From positions 232,188-296,187 of the forward strand of contig NZ_JAGPXX010000007.1 of assembly GCF_018070345.1 (NCBI RefSeq): a stretch of DNA of 64,000 nt. The letters are read 5' to 3'. Positions 18,808 to 29,471 of this stretch are shown here, piece by piece; the stretch's first letter is position 1; every line of letters begins with the position of its first letter. The notes below the pieces were generated by a model, which was given only the letters and a program-made list of their open reading frames with translations, was not told the origin of the DNA and ran no database searches. Made by a program: the position numbers and the translations under genes. Source of the DNA: Streptomyces sp. F63 (GTDB lineage Bacteria > Actinomycetota > Actinomycetes > Streptomycetales > Streptomycetaceae).

Positions 18808-20159
18808 CCCTGCAGTGTAGGCACCTGTTCGGGGCCGGCCTGAGGGGCCGGTCCGTGGTCCCGCGGCCGCCGCGTCAGCACGAGCACGCAGACCAGGCTG
18901 AAGGAGGCGATGAGCACCAGGTAGAGGGTGATGGGCCAGCTCTGGTTGTTGATGCCGTAGAGGGCGGTGGCGACGGTGGGGGCGATGCCGCCGCCGAGGA
19001 TCGCGCCGAGCTGGTAGCCCAGCGAGCTGCCGCTGTAGCGGAGCTTGGCCGGGAAGAGCTCGGAGAAGAGGGCGGCCTGCGGCCCGTAGGTGGAGCCGAG
19101 CATGACGGCCATCAGCAGGAAGGCGAGCAGGAGGACGGGGACGGAGGCGCTGTCCAGCAGGGGGAAGAACACCGCGGCGGCGGCGACCAGTCCGACGGAG
19201 CCCGAGACGAACACCCGGCGGCGGCCCACCCGGTCCGAGAGGATCGCGGATCCCGCGATGGCGACCAGCCAGGTCGCGGCGCCGACGAGGATGACGACGA
19301 GCATGGTGTTGCGGCTCAGCCCGAGGACCTTGGTGCCGTACGCGAGGGTGTAGGCCATGAAGATGTAGCCGATGGCGTTGTTGGCGATGAACGTTCCGCC
19401 CGCGAGCAGCACGTCACGCCACTGGTTGCGCAGCACCTCGACGATCGGGAGCCGGGCCGGGCGCTCGTCCGCCTTCTCCTGCTTCTCCTGCTTCACCGCG
19501 GCGAACTCCGGGCTCTCCTCGATCCCGACCCGGATCACCAGGCCGACCACGATGAGGAGCGCGCTGGCCAGGAACGGGATGCGCCAGCCCCATTCGGTGA
19601 AGGCGGCGGTACCGAGGCCCTGCGAGACGCTCAGGAAGACGAGGTTGGCCAGGATGAGGCCGCCGGGCACGCCCATCTGCGGGAAGCTGCCGTAGAAGCC
19701 GCGGCGGCCGGCGGGCGCGTGCTCCACTGCCATGAGGACGGCTCCGCCCCATTCGCCGCCCACGCCGAGCCCCTGCACGAAGCGCAGCGTCACCAGCAGA
19801 ACGGGCGCCCAGACGCCGATGGTGTCGTAGGTGGGCAGCAGGCCGATGCCGGTGGTGGCCAGGCCCATCACGGTGAGCGAGAGCACCAGCATCGACTTGC
19901 GGCCGATGCGGTCCCCGAAGTGCCCCATGACGATGCCGCCCAGCGGGCGGGCGGCGAAGCCGACGGAGTAGGTGGCGAAGGAGGCGAGGGTTCCCGCGGC
20001 GGGCGAGAACTGCGGGAAGAACTGCGGGCCGAAGACCAGGGCCGCGGCCATGCCGTAGATGAAGTAGTCGTACCACTCGACGGCGGTGCCGACGAAGCTG
20101 CCGAGAAGCACGCGCCGAGCGCTCGTTCTCGCAGGTGGGGACGTGTTGGTGCGGGTCAT
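18804..20159 (-). CDS. MFS metabolite:proton symporter (MHS family), probable aromatic-acid transporter
   Basis: The 451-residue protein has the 12 membrane segments and signatures of the metabolite:H+ symporter branch of the MFS: GTAVEWYDYFIYG near residue 25, the loop GHFGDRIGRKSMLVLSL, and LRFVQGLGVGGEWGGAVL. Relatives carry shikimate, alpha-ketoglutarate, proline betaine or aromatic acids. Position in front of hpaR and divergent from the catabolic operon points to uptake of 4-hydroxyphenylacetate or a similar acid. The substrate is inferred from context only. Confidence 0.9.
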   Translation of the reverse strand: MTRTNTSPPARTSARRVLLGSFVGTAVEWYDYFIYGMAAALVFGPQFFPQFSPAAGTLASFATYSVGFAARPLGGIVMGHFGDRIGRKSMLVLSLTVMGLATTGIGLLPTYDTIGVWAPVLLVTLRFVQGLGVGGEWGGAVLMAVEHAPAGRRGFYGSFPQMGVPGGLILANLVFLSVSQGLGTAAFTEWGWRIPFLASALLIVVGLVIRVGIEESPEFAAVKQEKQEKADERPARLPIVEVLRNQWRDVLLAGGTFIANNAIGYIFMAYTLAYGTKVLGLSRNTMLVVILVGAATWLVAIAGSAILSDRVGRRRVFVSGSVGLVAAAAVFFPLLDSASVPVLLLAFLLMAVMLGSTYGPQAALFSELFPAKLRYSGSSLGYQLGAILGGGIAPTVATALYGINNQSWPITLYLVLIASFSLVCVLVLTRRPRDHGPAPQAGPEQVPTLQG

Positions 20160-20509
20160 GAGGGGGTCTCCCGGAGCAGAGGTCGTACATCGGGGAAGCG
20201 AGCCGTCCGCCCACGGATCGACCAGCGGTACAGGGGCCCCGCCCGGGCTCTGCCTGCCGCGAGGTCACAAGCTAAGTGAGCCGCGCCACGCTGACAAGAC
20301 TTCGGGTCCAGTCGTGACCAGGGGGTTCCCAAGGCCGGGCCCGGCGAGGTACCGTCCCGGCTTAATCAAAGCTTTGATTAGTTCTGCGGTGGCTCTCCTC
20401 TGCGGTGACCGCAGGACGCGGCTCTCCCGGCCCGCCCGCCGGGAGAGCCGTCCCCACCCCTTTCCCCACCGCCCGATCACCCCGCTCACCAGGCAGGTGA
20501 CTTCCCGCC
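20160..20509. other. Divergent promoter region of transporter-hpaR and hpaC operons
   Basis: This 350-base intergenic region holds the 18-bp palindrome at 20363-20380 and must contain both divergent promoters. The part around the palindrome is AT-rich for this genome. No further gene is visible, and I could not place -35/-10 pairs with confidence. Confidence 0.65.
20363..20380. promoter_or_regulatory. 18-bp perfect palindrome, likely HpaR operator
   Basis: TAATCAAAGCTTTGATTA is a perfect inverted repeat in the middle of the divergent promoter region, 130 bases from hpaC and 204 from the transporter start. AT-rich palindromes of this length are typical MarR-family operators, and hpaR lies in one of the two operons. 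Confidence 0.7.
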
Positions 20510-21037
20510 ATGCCCGCTGCACCCCTCCCTGCCCCGCCCCGCCCGGCCGGGCCGGACCCCGGCGCCCTGCGCGCCTGTATGTCCCGCTTTCCCACCGGCG
20601 TCACCGTGGTCACCTTCGGTGACGACGACGGCGCACCCCGCGGCGCCACCATGAACTCCTTCACCTCGGTGTCCGCGGACCCGCCGCTGGTCCTGGTCAG
20701 CGTGGCCCGCGGGGCCCGCTGCCACCGGCTGCTGCCCGGCCGCCCCTTCTGCGTCAACATCCTCGGCGCGGAGCAGGAACCGCTGGCCCGGCTGTTCGCC
20801 GGAGCCGGCGAAGGGACCGAGCCGCACTGGGCGGCCGGGGCGCGGATTCCCCGGCTCGCCAATCCGCTCGCCTGGGTGGCGTGCGAGCCCTGGCGCACCT
20901 ACGAGGGCGGGGACCACACCCTCGTCCTCGGCCGCGTCACCGACCTCGGCCACCGCGACGGCGACGCCCTGACCTACGCCTGGAGCCGCTTCGGCACCGC
21001 GGCGGAAGCCACCGAGGGCGTCGAACACCTCATCTGA
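20510..21037 (+). CDS. hpaC: 4-hydroxyphenylacetate 3-monooxygenase, flavin reductase component
   Basis: The 175-residue protein is a flavin reductase-like domain of the HpaC/PheA2 group: FPTGVTVVTFGD near residue 25, GATMNSFTSVSADPPLVLVSV, FCVNILGAEQEPLARLFAG, and LVLGRVTDL at the end. It reduces FAD with NADH and passes reduced flavin to the oxygenase HpaB encoded next. The ATG follows an AGGCAGGTGA ribosome site. It is the first gene of a six-gene operon. Confidence 0.92.
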   Translation: MPAAPLPAPPRPAGPDPGALRACMSRFPTGVTVVTFGDDDGAPRGATMNSFTSVSADPPLVLVSVARGARCHRLLPGRPFCVNILGAEQEPLARLFAGAGEGTEPHWAAGARIPRLANPLAWVACEPWRTYEGGDHTLVLGRVTDLGHRDGDALTYAWSRFGTAAEATEGVEHLI

Positions 21038-21096
21038 GCCCGCCCATCCCGATCAACCCACCCCCCCGTTCTCCCTCCCTCGTAAGGAAGACCAGC

Positions 21097-22548
21097 ATGG
21101 CCGCACGTACCGGCAAAGAGTTCCTCGACCGGCTCTCCCGGTCCCGCCCCACGGTGCACATCCAGGGCGAGACGCTCACCGGCTCCGTCCAGGACCACCC
21201 CGCCTTCCGCAACGTGGTGCGCAGCTACGCGGAGCTGTACGACCTCCAGCACGCCCCCGAGCACAAGGACGTGCTCACCTATCCCTCGCCCACCACCGGG
21301 GAGCCGGTCGCCACGTCCTTCCTCACCCCCCGGACCCCCGAGGACCTGGCCCGCCGGCGCGGGGCCTTCAAGGTCTGGGCCGACCACAGCCTGGGCATGC
21401 TGGGCCGCACCGGCGACTACCTCAACAGCTCGCTGATGGCCCTCGCCTCCGCCGCGGACTGGTTCGGCCAGGCCGACCCGGCCTTCGGCGAGAACATCCG
21501 CCGCTACTACGAGAAGGTCCGCGAAGAGGACCTGCTGTGCACCCACACCCTGATACCGCCGCAGGCCAACCGCGCCGTGGCCGGCACCGGGCAGGGCGGC
21601 GGGCGGCTGGCGGCCCGGATCGTCCGCGAGGACGACAACGGCGTGGTGGTCCGCGGCGCCCGGATGCTCGCCACCATCGCCCCGTTCGCCGACGAGATGC
21701 TGGTCTTCCCGTCCACCGTGCTGCGCGGCACCCCCGAGGACAAGCCGTACTCCTACGCGTTCGCCATCCCCAACGACACCAAGGGCCTGCGGTACATCGC
21801 CCGGGAGCCGCTGGACCACGACCGGCCGCGCCACGACCACCCGCTCGGCTCCCGCTTCGAGGAGAGCGACGCCGTGGTGATCTTCGACGACGTCCACGTC
21901 CCCTACGAGCGCTGCTTCGTCCTCGGCGAACCGGAGCTGTGCAACGGCTTCTACGCGCAGACCTCCTCCGTGGTGCACATGGCCCACCAGGTGGTCACCC
22001 GCACCACCGCCAAGACCGAGTACATCCTCGGCCTGGTGTCGCTGCTCACCGAGGCCATCGGCATCGAGCAGTTCCAGCACGTCCAGCAGGACGTCGCCGA
22101 GGTCATCACCACCCTGGAGACCCTGCGCGCCTTCCTCCGCGCGGCCGAGGCCGACGCCGAGGTCAACGAGTACGGGGTGCTCACCCCCGCCTTCGCCCCG
22201 CTCAACGCGGCCCGCAACCTCTACCCCAAGCTCTATCAGCGCTTCCCGGAGATCCTGCGGAAGCTCGGCGCCTCCGGCCTGATGGCCACCCCGACCGAGG
22301 CCGATGTGACCGGCCCGGCCGCCGCCGACATCGAGGCGTACCTGCAGTCGGCCACCCTCAGCGGTGCGGACCGCGTGAAGCTGTTCCGGCTGGTGTGGGA
22401 CACCTGCATCTCCGCGTTCTCCGGCCGCCAGGCGCTGTACGAGTACTACTTCTTCGGCGACCCGGTGCGGATGGCCGGCGCCTACGTCCAGAGCTACGAC
22501 CGCGAACCGTACAAGGCCCGGGTCCGGGCCTTCCTCGACCGCGCCTGA
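21097..22548 (+). CDS. hpaB: 4-hydroxyphenylacetate 3-monooxygenase, oxygenase component
   Basis: The 483-residue product matches the HpaB/PvcC family along its length: TGKEFLDRLSRSRPTVHIQG at the N-terminus, FLTPRTPEDLARRRGAFKVW, THTLIPPQANRA, DHPLGSRFEESDAVVIFDDV and a C-terminal ISAFSGRQALYEYYFFGDPV. It uses FADH2 from HpaC and oxygen to turn 4-hydroxyphenylacetate into 3,4-dihydroxyphenylacetate (homoprotocatechuate). The start is set by a GTAAGGAAG ribosome site. It lies 59 bases after hpaC. Confidence 0.94.
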   Translation: MAARTGKEFLDRLSRSRPTVHIQGETLTGSVQDHPAFRNVVRSYAELYDLQHAPEHKDVLTYPSPTTGEPVATSFLTPRTPEDLARRRGAFKVWADHSLGMLGRTGDYLNSSLMALASAADWFGQADPAFGENIRRYYEKVREEDLLCTHTLIPPQANRAVAGTGQGGGRLAARIVREDDNGVVVRGARMLATIAPFADEMLVFPSTVLRGTPEDKPYSYAFAIPNDTKGLRYIAREPLDHDRPRHDHPLGSRFEESDAVVIFDDVHVPYERCFVLGEPELCNGFYAQTSSVVHMAHQVVTRTTAKTEYILGLVSLLTEAIGIEQFQHVQQDVAEVITTLETLRAFLRAAEADAEVNEYGVLTPAFAPLNAARNLYPKLYQRFPEILRKLGASGLMATPTEADVTGPAAADIEAYLQSATLSGADRVKLFRLVWDTCISAFSGRQALYEYYFFGDPVRMAGAYVQSYDREPYKARVRAFLDRA

Positions 22549-22561
22549 ACGGGTGGACGCC

Positions 22562-24010
22562 ATGCCGCACCCGCTCGGGACCACCCCGTCGAAAATCATC
22601 GCCGTCCACGTCAACTACCCCAGCCGCGCGAGGGAGCGCGGCAGCACCCCGGCAGCCCCCTCGTACTTCCTCAAGCCCCCTTCGTCCCTCGCCGGCACCG
22701 GGGAGGCGATCGTCCGTCCGCGCGGCTGTGAACTCCTCTCCTTCGAGGGCGAGATCGCCCTGGTCATCGGCGAGCGGGCGCACCGCGTCCGCCCCGGGGA
22801 CGGCTGGCGCCACGTCCGCTGGGTGACCGCCGCCAACGACGCCGGCGTGTACGACCTGCGCCACGCCGACCGCGGCTCGAACCTGCGCTCCAAAGGCGCG
22901 GACGGATTCACCCCCATCGGCCCGCGCCTGCTGGAGGCGCGCGAGCTCGACCCGGCCCGGCTGCGGCTGCGCACCTGGGTGAACGGCGAACTCGCGCAGG
23001 ACGACACCAGCGACACCCTGCTGTTCCCGTTCGCGGAACTCGTCGCCGACCTGTCCCGGCTGGTCACCCTGGAGCCGGGGGACGTCATCCTCACCGGCAC
23101 CCCGGCCGGGGCCTCGGTGGCGTCACCCGGTGACGTGGTGGAGGTCGAGGTCACGGCGGAGGGCCGCAGCACGGGACGGCTGCGCAACCCGGTCACCGAG
23201 GCCGGTCACGACCTGGAGCCCTGGGGCGCCATGCCGCGCACCGGACCGGGCGAGCGCGCCGCCGCGCTGGGTCCGGGACACCCGCCCGAACCGGTGCTCG
23301 ACCCGGTTCTCGCGGAGGGGCTGCGGTCGGTGGCCGTCGCCACCCTCAGCGCTCAGCTGCGCCGGCGCGGCCTGCCCCATATGAGCCTGGACGGGCTGCG
23401 GCCCACCCGGCCCGGGGACACCATGGCCGGCGTCGCCCACACCCTGCGCTACCTGCCGCTGCGCGAAGACCTGTTCGAGCGCTATGGCATGGGCATGAAC
23501 GCGCAGAAGCGCGCGGTGGAGGAGCTCCGCCCCGGCCACGTCCTGGTGATGGACGCGCGCCGCGACACCACCGCCGGAACCCTCGGCGACATCCTGGCGC
23601 TGCGCGCCCTGCGGCGCGGAGCGGCCGGCGTGGTCACCGACGGCGGGCTGCGCGACTCCGCCGCCGTGGCCGGACTGCCGCTGCCCGTCTACCACGGCGG
23701 CGCACATCCGTCCGTCCTCGGCCGCCGCCACGTCCCCTGGGACACCGGGGTGCCGGTCGCCTGCGGCGGGGCCCTGGTGCAGCCGGGGGACCTGCTGGTC
23801 GGCGACGCCGACGGCGTGGTGGTCGTGCCCCCCGACCTGGCCGGGGAACTCGTCGCCGACTGCCGGGAGCAGGAGTCGCAGGAACGGTTCATCACCGAGC
23901 AGGTCCAGGCCGGCCACGGCATCGACGGCCTCTACCCGCTCGGCCCCGCCTGGCGCGCCCGGTACGAGCAGTGGCGCGAGCAGCACACCCCAGAAGGAGA
24001 CCGCAGATGA
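22562..24010 (+). CDS. Fusion protein: fumarylacetoacetate-hydrolase domain (HpaG-like) plus RraA/HMG-aldolase-like domain
   Basis: The 482-residue protein has two enzyme domains. Residues about 8-215 are an FAH-family domain with metal-binding acidic residues in LSFEGEIALVIGE and AANDAGVYDLRHAD, and the DGFTPIGP motif; HpaG enzymes of this family isomerise and decarboxylate the ring-cleavage product. Residues about 240-470 are an RraA-like domain with GTLGDILALRALRRGAAGVV followed by DGGLRD, the signature of HMG/CHA-type class II pyruvate aldolases and oxaloacetate decarboxylases. E. coli HpaG instead has two FAH domains. The ATG at 22562 has GGGTGG upstream; a GTG nine bases earlier is less likely. 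The stop overlaps the next start (ATGA). Confidence 0.88.
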   Translation: MPHPLGTTPSKIIAVHVNYPSRARERGSTPAAPSYFLKPPSSLAGTGEAIVRPRGCELLSFEGEIALVIGERAHRVRPGDGWRHVRWVTAANDAGVYDLRHADRGSNLRSKGADGFTPIGPRLLEARELDPARLRLRTWVNGELAQDDTSDTLLFPFAELVADLSRLVTLEPGDVILTGTPAGASVASPGDVVEVEVTAEGRSTGRLRNPVTEAGHDLEPWGAMPRTGPGERAAALGPGHPPEPVLDPVLAEGLRSVAVATLSAQLRRRGLPHMSLDGLRPTRPGDTMAGVAHTLRYLPLREDLFERYGMGMNAQKRAVEELRPGHVLVMDARRDTTAGTLGDILALRALRRGAAGVVTDGGLRDSAAVAGLPLPVYHGGAHPSVLGRRHVPWDTGVPVACGGALVQPGDLLVGDADGVVVVPPDLAGELVADCREQESQERFITEQVQAGHGIDGLYPLGPAWRARYEQWREQHTPEGDRR

Positions 24011-24938
24011 AGTTCCGCAGCGACCCCGGGCGCATCCGCGGGTCCATCGCCCCCGTCGTCACTCCCTTCGCCGAGGACGGCTCCGTCGACCACGCCTCCC
24101 TGCGCTCCCTGATCCGCTTCCAGCTCGAGTCCGGATCGCACGGCATCTCCCTGGGCGGCTCCACCGGAGAGCCCGCGGCGCAGACCGCCGCCGAGCGGAT
24201 CGCGGCCATGCGCACCGCAGCCGGGGAGATCGCCGACCGGGTGCCGTTCCTGCCCGGCACCGGCTCGCACAAGCTCGACGAGACCCTGGAGATCACGGAG
24301 GCCGCGCGGGCCCTGGGCGCGGACGCCGCCCTCGTCATCACCCCCTACTACGCGCGGCCCACTCAGGAAGGGCTCTACCAGTGGTACGCCGCCGTGGCCC
24401 GGGAGTTCCCCGACCTGCCGCTGGTGATCTACAACGTGCCCTCGCGCACCGCCGTGGACATCGCGCCGGAGACCGTGCGGCGGCTCTTCGGCGACTTCGA
24501 GAACATCGTCGGGATCAAGGAGACCACCAAGGACTTCGAGCACTTCTCCCGCGTCCTGCACCTCTGCGGCCGCTCGCTGCTCGTCTGGTCCGGCATCGAA
24601 CTGCTGTGCCTTCCCCTGCTGGCGCTCGGCGGCGCCGGATTCGTCAGCGCGGTCGCCAACCTCGCCCCCGGCGCGGTGGCCCGGATGTACGAACTGTGGG
24701 AGGAGGGCGCGTTCGACGCCGCCCGCGACCTGCACTACCGGCTGCACCCCCTGGTCGACCTGCTCTTCACCGAGACCAACCCGGCCCCGGCCAAGTGGGT
24801 GCTCCACCAGCAGGGCCGCATCGCCTCCCCCCGGGTCCGCCCGCCGCTGGCACCGCTCACCCCGGCCGGGACGGCCCGTATCCGCACCCTGCTCGCCGAG
24901 GGCGGCGATCTCACCCGGCAACTCCGAGAGGCCACACC

Positions 24939-24942
<4 letters not shown>
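24007..24942 (+). CDS. DapA-family lyase/aldolase of the homoprotocatechuate cluster
   Basis: The 311-residue protein has the N-acetylneuraminate lyase/DHDPS fold. The Schiff-base lysine is in NIVGIKETTKD near residue 172, the catalytic tyrosine in TPYYARPTQEGLYQWY, and the substrate loop is GGSTGEPAA where DapA has GTTGE. The threonine-to-serine change and the genomic position argue against lysine synthesis. Hydratase-aldolases of naphthalene degradation belong to this family and combine hydration with retro-aldol cleavage, so it may replace hpaH and hpaI together, yielding pyruvate and succinate semialdehyde. That role is inference. Both ends overlap neighbours as ATGA. Confidence 0.85.
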
Positions 24943-26425
<1,483 letters not shown>

Positions 26426-26429
<4 letters not shown>

Positions 26430-27439
26430 CCACCGCACCTCCCGACGCTCCCGACGTCGTCCGCTCCGCCTACGCCCAGCTGGCCGTCACCGACCTGGCC
26501 CGGTCCCGCTGGTTCTGGGTGGACATGCTCGGCCTGCACGTCCAGTACGAGGACGAGGACACCCTGTATCTGCGGGGCACCGACGAACTCACCCACCACA
26601 GCCTGGTGCTGCGCCGCGGGGACACCGCCGCGCTCGACCACATCGCCTACCGGGTGCGCGCTCCGCGGGACCTGGACCGGGCCGAGGCGTTCTTCTCCGC
26701 GCTGGGGTGCCCGGTGCGCCGCGTCCCGGCCGGCGCGGGGGCCCGGGGCATCGGCGACGCCGTCCGCGTCGTCGACCCGCTGGGCTTCCCCGTCGAGTTC
26801 TTCCATCACACCGAGCGCGCCGAGCGCCTCATCCAGCGCTACGACCTGCGGCGCGGCGCCGAGGTGGCCCGCCTGGACCACTTCAACCTCTGCACCCCGG
26901 ACATTCCGGCCGCCTACCGGCACTACCGCTCGCTGGGCTTCGGCTGCTCGGAGACCATCGAGGGCGACGGCGAGCACGAGATGTACGCGGCCTGGATGTA
27001 CCGCAAGCAGACCGTGCACGACGTGGCCTTCACCGGCGGCGCGGGCCCCCGCCTGCACCACCTCGGGGTCGCCACCCACGAATCCCATCAGGTGCTGCGG
27101 ACCGCCGACCTCTTCGGCGCGCTCCGCAAGGAGCACCACATCGAGCGCGGCCCCGGCCGGCACGGCGTCTCCAACGCCTTCTACCTGTATCTGCGCGACC
27201 CCGACGGCCACCGGGTGGAGATCTACACCTCCGACTACTACACCGGCGACCCGGACCACGAGACGTACCGCTGGAGCGTGCGGGACGACCGGCGCCGCGA
27301 CTTCTGGGGCAGCGCGGTCATCGAGTCCTGGTACAAGGAGGCCTCCCCGGTCCTGGACCTGGACGGGAGGCCGCGGCCCGTCTCGGACTCCCTGCTCGAC
27401 GAGTCCGCCGTGCGGATCGGCGCCGACGGGCTGGGCTGA
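26426..27439 (+). CDS. hpaD: 3,4-dihydroxyphenylacetate 2,3-dioxygenase (extradiol, VOC type)
   Basis: The 337-residue protein has two vicinal-oxygen-chelate modules, as in type I extradiol dioxygenases. The iron ligands are the histidines in VARLDHFNLCTPD (about residue 152) and PRLHHLGVATHES (about 212) and the glutamate in GHRVEIYTSDYYTG (about 265); the active-site His/Tyr region follows. It cleaves homoprotocatechuate next to the hydroxyls to give 5-carboxymethyl-2-hydroxymuconate semialdehyde. Brevibacterium and Arthrobacter enzymes of this type use iron or manganese. It is the last operon gene, followed by two strong hairpins. Confidence 0.93.
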
Positions 27440-27449
27440 GCCCCGTACC

Positions 27450-27485
27450 GCCCCCGGGCCCGGCCCACGGCCCGGGCCCGGGGGC
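27450..27485. terminator. Terminator hairpin after hpaD
   Basis: GCCCCCGGGCCC pairs with GGGCCCGGGGGC (12 bp) around a twelve-base loop that can itself pair. It lies ten bases after the hpaD stop. Confidence 0.75.
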
Positions 27486-27492
27486 GCAGACC

Positions 27493-27526
27493 GGCCCCGT
27501 GCTCCTCCCCCGGGGAGCACGGGGCC
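27493..27526. terminator. Second bidirectional hairpin between hpaD and paaK
   Basis: GGCCCCGTGCTCC pairs over 13 bp with GGAGCACGGGGCC around an eight-base loop. Sitting between convergent genes it can stop transcription from both sides. Confidence 0.75.
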
Positions 27527-27548
27527 GCGGCGTGCCCGCACGGCCGCC

Positions 27549-27608
27549 GGGCGGTTCGCGGCCGTGCGGCGCCCGCACGGTCGCGAAGGGCGGTTCGCGG
27601 CCGTGCGG
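27549..27608. repeat. 21-bp direct repeat between hpaD and paaK
   Basis: The segment GGGCGGTTCGCGGCCGTGCG plus one further base occurs at 27549-27569 and again at 27588-27608. The intervening bases contain a partial inverted version. No function is evident. Confidence 0.8.
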
Positions 27609-27622
27609 GGGACCATCGGCTG

Positions 27623-28996
27623 TCAGCTCCGGCGCAGGTCCTTGACGCGCCGCAGCTTGCCCACCGAGCGCTCCAGGCTCTCCGGTTCGACGATCTCCAC
27701 GTCGACGGTGACGCCCACCCCGTCCTTCACCGTCCGGGTGATCGATCCGGCGGCCGCCTCGCGCAGCTCGGGACCCGTGCCGGGGCGGGCTTCGACGCGG
27801 ACGGTCATGTGGTCCATGCGGCCGCGGCGGGTCAGCTCGACCTGGAAGTGCGGAGCGACACCGGGGGTGCGGAGCACGATCTCCTCGATCTGGCTGGGGA
27901 AGAGGTTGACCCCGCGCAGAATGATCATGTCGTCGCTGCGGCCGGTGATCTTCTCGATGCGGCGGAAGGCGGGCCGGGCGGTGCCGGGCAGCAGCCGGGT
28001 CAGGTCGCGGGTGCGGTAGCGGATGACCGGCAGCGCCTCCTTGGTGAGGGAGGTGAAGACCAGCTCGCCCTCCTCGCCCTCGGGCAGCACGTCACCGGTG
28101 AACGGGTCCACCACCTCGGGGTAGAAGTGGTCCTCCCAGACGTGCAGCCCGTCCTTGGTCTCCGCGCACTCCTGGGCCACCCCCGGGCCGATCACCTCGG
28201 AGAGGCCGTAGATGTCCACCGCGTTGATGTCCGCCCGCTCCTCGATCTCGCGGCGCATCTCCTCCGTCCACGGCTCGGCACCGAAGATGCCCACCTTCAG
28301 CGAACTGGTGCGCGGATCGATGCCCTGCTTCTCGAACTCGTCGAGCAGGGTCAGCATGTAGGACGGCGTCACCATGATGATCTCGGGCCGCAGGTCCTGG
28401 ATGAGCTGCACTTGGCGCGCCGTCATGCCGCCGGAGGCGGGGATCACCGTGCACCCGGCGCGCTCGGCGCCGTAGTGCGCGCCGAGACCGCCGGTGAACA
28501 GGCCGTAGCCGTAGGAGATGTGCACTCTGTGGCCGGGGCGGCCGCCGGCGGCCCGGATGGACCTGGCCACCACGTCCGCCCACACGGACAGGTCGTTCTC
28601 CGTGTAGCCGACGATGGTGGGACGGCCGGTGGTGCCGCTGGAGGCGTGGACGCGCCGCACGTCCGCCATCGGCACGGCGAACATGCCGAAGGGGTAGGTG
28701 TCCCGCAGGTCGGCCTTCGTGGTGAAGGGGAACCGGGACAGGTCGCCGAGCGTCCGGCAGTCGTCGGGCGTGACCCCGGCCTCGTCGAACTTCCTCCGGT
28801 ACGGCTCGACGTGGTCGTAGGCGTGCCGCAGCGTCGCCCGCAGCCGTTCGAGCTGCAGGTCCGCGAGCTGTTCACGGGTGAGGCGCTCACCGTCGTCCAG
28901 CAGGTCGCGGGGGACCGGTTCCCCCAGCCGGGCGGGGCGGCTGCCCGGGTCCGCGGGGGACGGGCCGGGGGCCGCCGTGGTGTCTTCGCTGCTCAT
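27623..28996 (-). CDS. paaK: Phenylacetate-CoA ligase
   Basis: The 457-residue protein is an AMP-forming ligase of the PaaK group, with the P-loop SSGTTGRPTIVGYT near residue 120, AVDIYGLSEVIGPGVAQECAETKDG, and the hinge and C-terminal domain ITGRSDDMIILRGVNLFPSQIEE. It activates phenylacetate (or hydroxyphenylacetate) to the CoA ester at the cost of ATP. The ATG at 28996 follows CAGGAG. It converges on the hpa operon and has a TetR-type dyad upstream that resembles one before paaI. The paaABCDE oxygenase genes that would use its product are not in the window. Confidence 0.93.
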   Translation of the reverse strand: MSSEDTTAAPGPSPADPGSRPARLGEPVPRDLLDDGERLTREQLADLQLERLRATLRHAYDHVEPYRRKFDEAGVTPDDCRTLGDLSRFPFTTKADLRDTYPFGMFAVPMADVRRVHASSGTTGRPTIVGYTENDLSVWADVVARSIRAAGGRPGHRVHISYGYGLFTGGLGAHYGAERAGCTVIPASGGMTARQVQLIQDLRPEIIMVTPSYMLTLLDEFEKQGIDPRTSSLKVGIFGAEPWTEEMRREIEERADINAVDIYGLSEVIGPGVAQECAETKDGLHVWEDHFYPEVVDPFTGDVLPEGEEGELVFTSLTKEALPVIRYRTRDLTRLLPGTARPAFRRIEKITGRSDDMIILRGVNLFPSQIEEIVLRTPGVAPHFQVELTRRGRMDHMTVRVEARPGTGPELREAAAGSITRTVKDGVGVTVDVEIVEPESLERSVGKLRRVKDLRRS

Positions 28997-29471
28997 CGCG
29001 ACTCCTGCGTCGTCGTAGTCCGGCAGCCCGGTGCCGGGACTCCGTGGTACCTCGTCCGCGGGGCGCACCGCCTCGGCAGCGCCGCAGCGGCGGCGGCCTG
29101 TCCGGCCCCGCCACCATCACCCCGCACGCCCGACCGAACATTCGGTAAGCCTGGGACGGGGACCAAGTAATCCAGTGGCGCCGCCGCCTGTCAAGGGTCG
29201 AGGCGCTGCCGGAGCCTTTCCGGTACCCGGGCTTCTCCGCACGTCAGCGGCGCCCCGGCAGCGCTCCGCCGCCTCCGGCGGCCGGGCCGCCGCCGTCCGG
29301 TTCCGCCCGGGGAGCCCGGGGGGCCAGGGGGGTCGGGGTGCCCCGGGGGCCGGGGTGAGGGCTCGAGTGGGATTGAATGTGTAGATAGAGGGCTACTCGG
29401 CAACTATCGGACACCTGGAGGTCGTGGGGCCTCCGGGCGGCCGGTGCCACAGGGTTGTCTCAGGAGAGGTG
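28997..29471. other. Divergent intergenic region paaK / hsp20
   Basis: These 475 bases hold the TetR-type dyad at 29133-29146 next to paaK. A less GC-rich stretch at about 29360-29420 in front of hsp20 is probably its promoter region. I looked for a HspR box (CTTGAGT-N7-ACTCAAG) and did not find one. Confidence 0.55.
29133..29146. promoter_or_regulatory. TetR-type dyad upstream of paaK
   Basis: ACCGAA-CA-TTCGGT is a perfect inverted repeat 137 bases upstream of the paaK start, inside the divergent region. It resembles the dyad before paaI and the known PaaR site form of actinobacteria. Confidence 0.55.

Noticed and set aside
29300..29471. HspR-type (HAIR) operator before hsp20
   Set aside because: Only a CTCGAGT half-like sequence is seen; the paired ACTCAAG element is missing.
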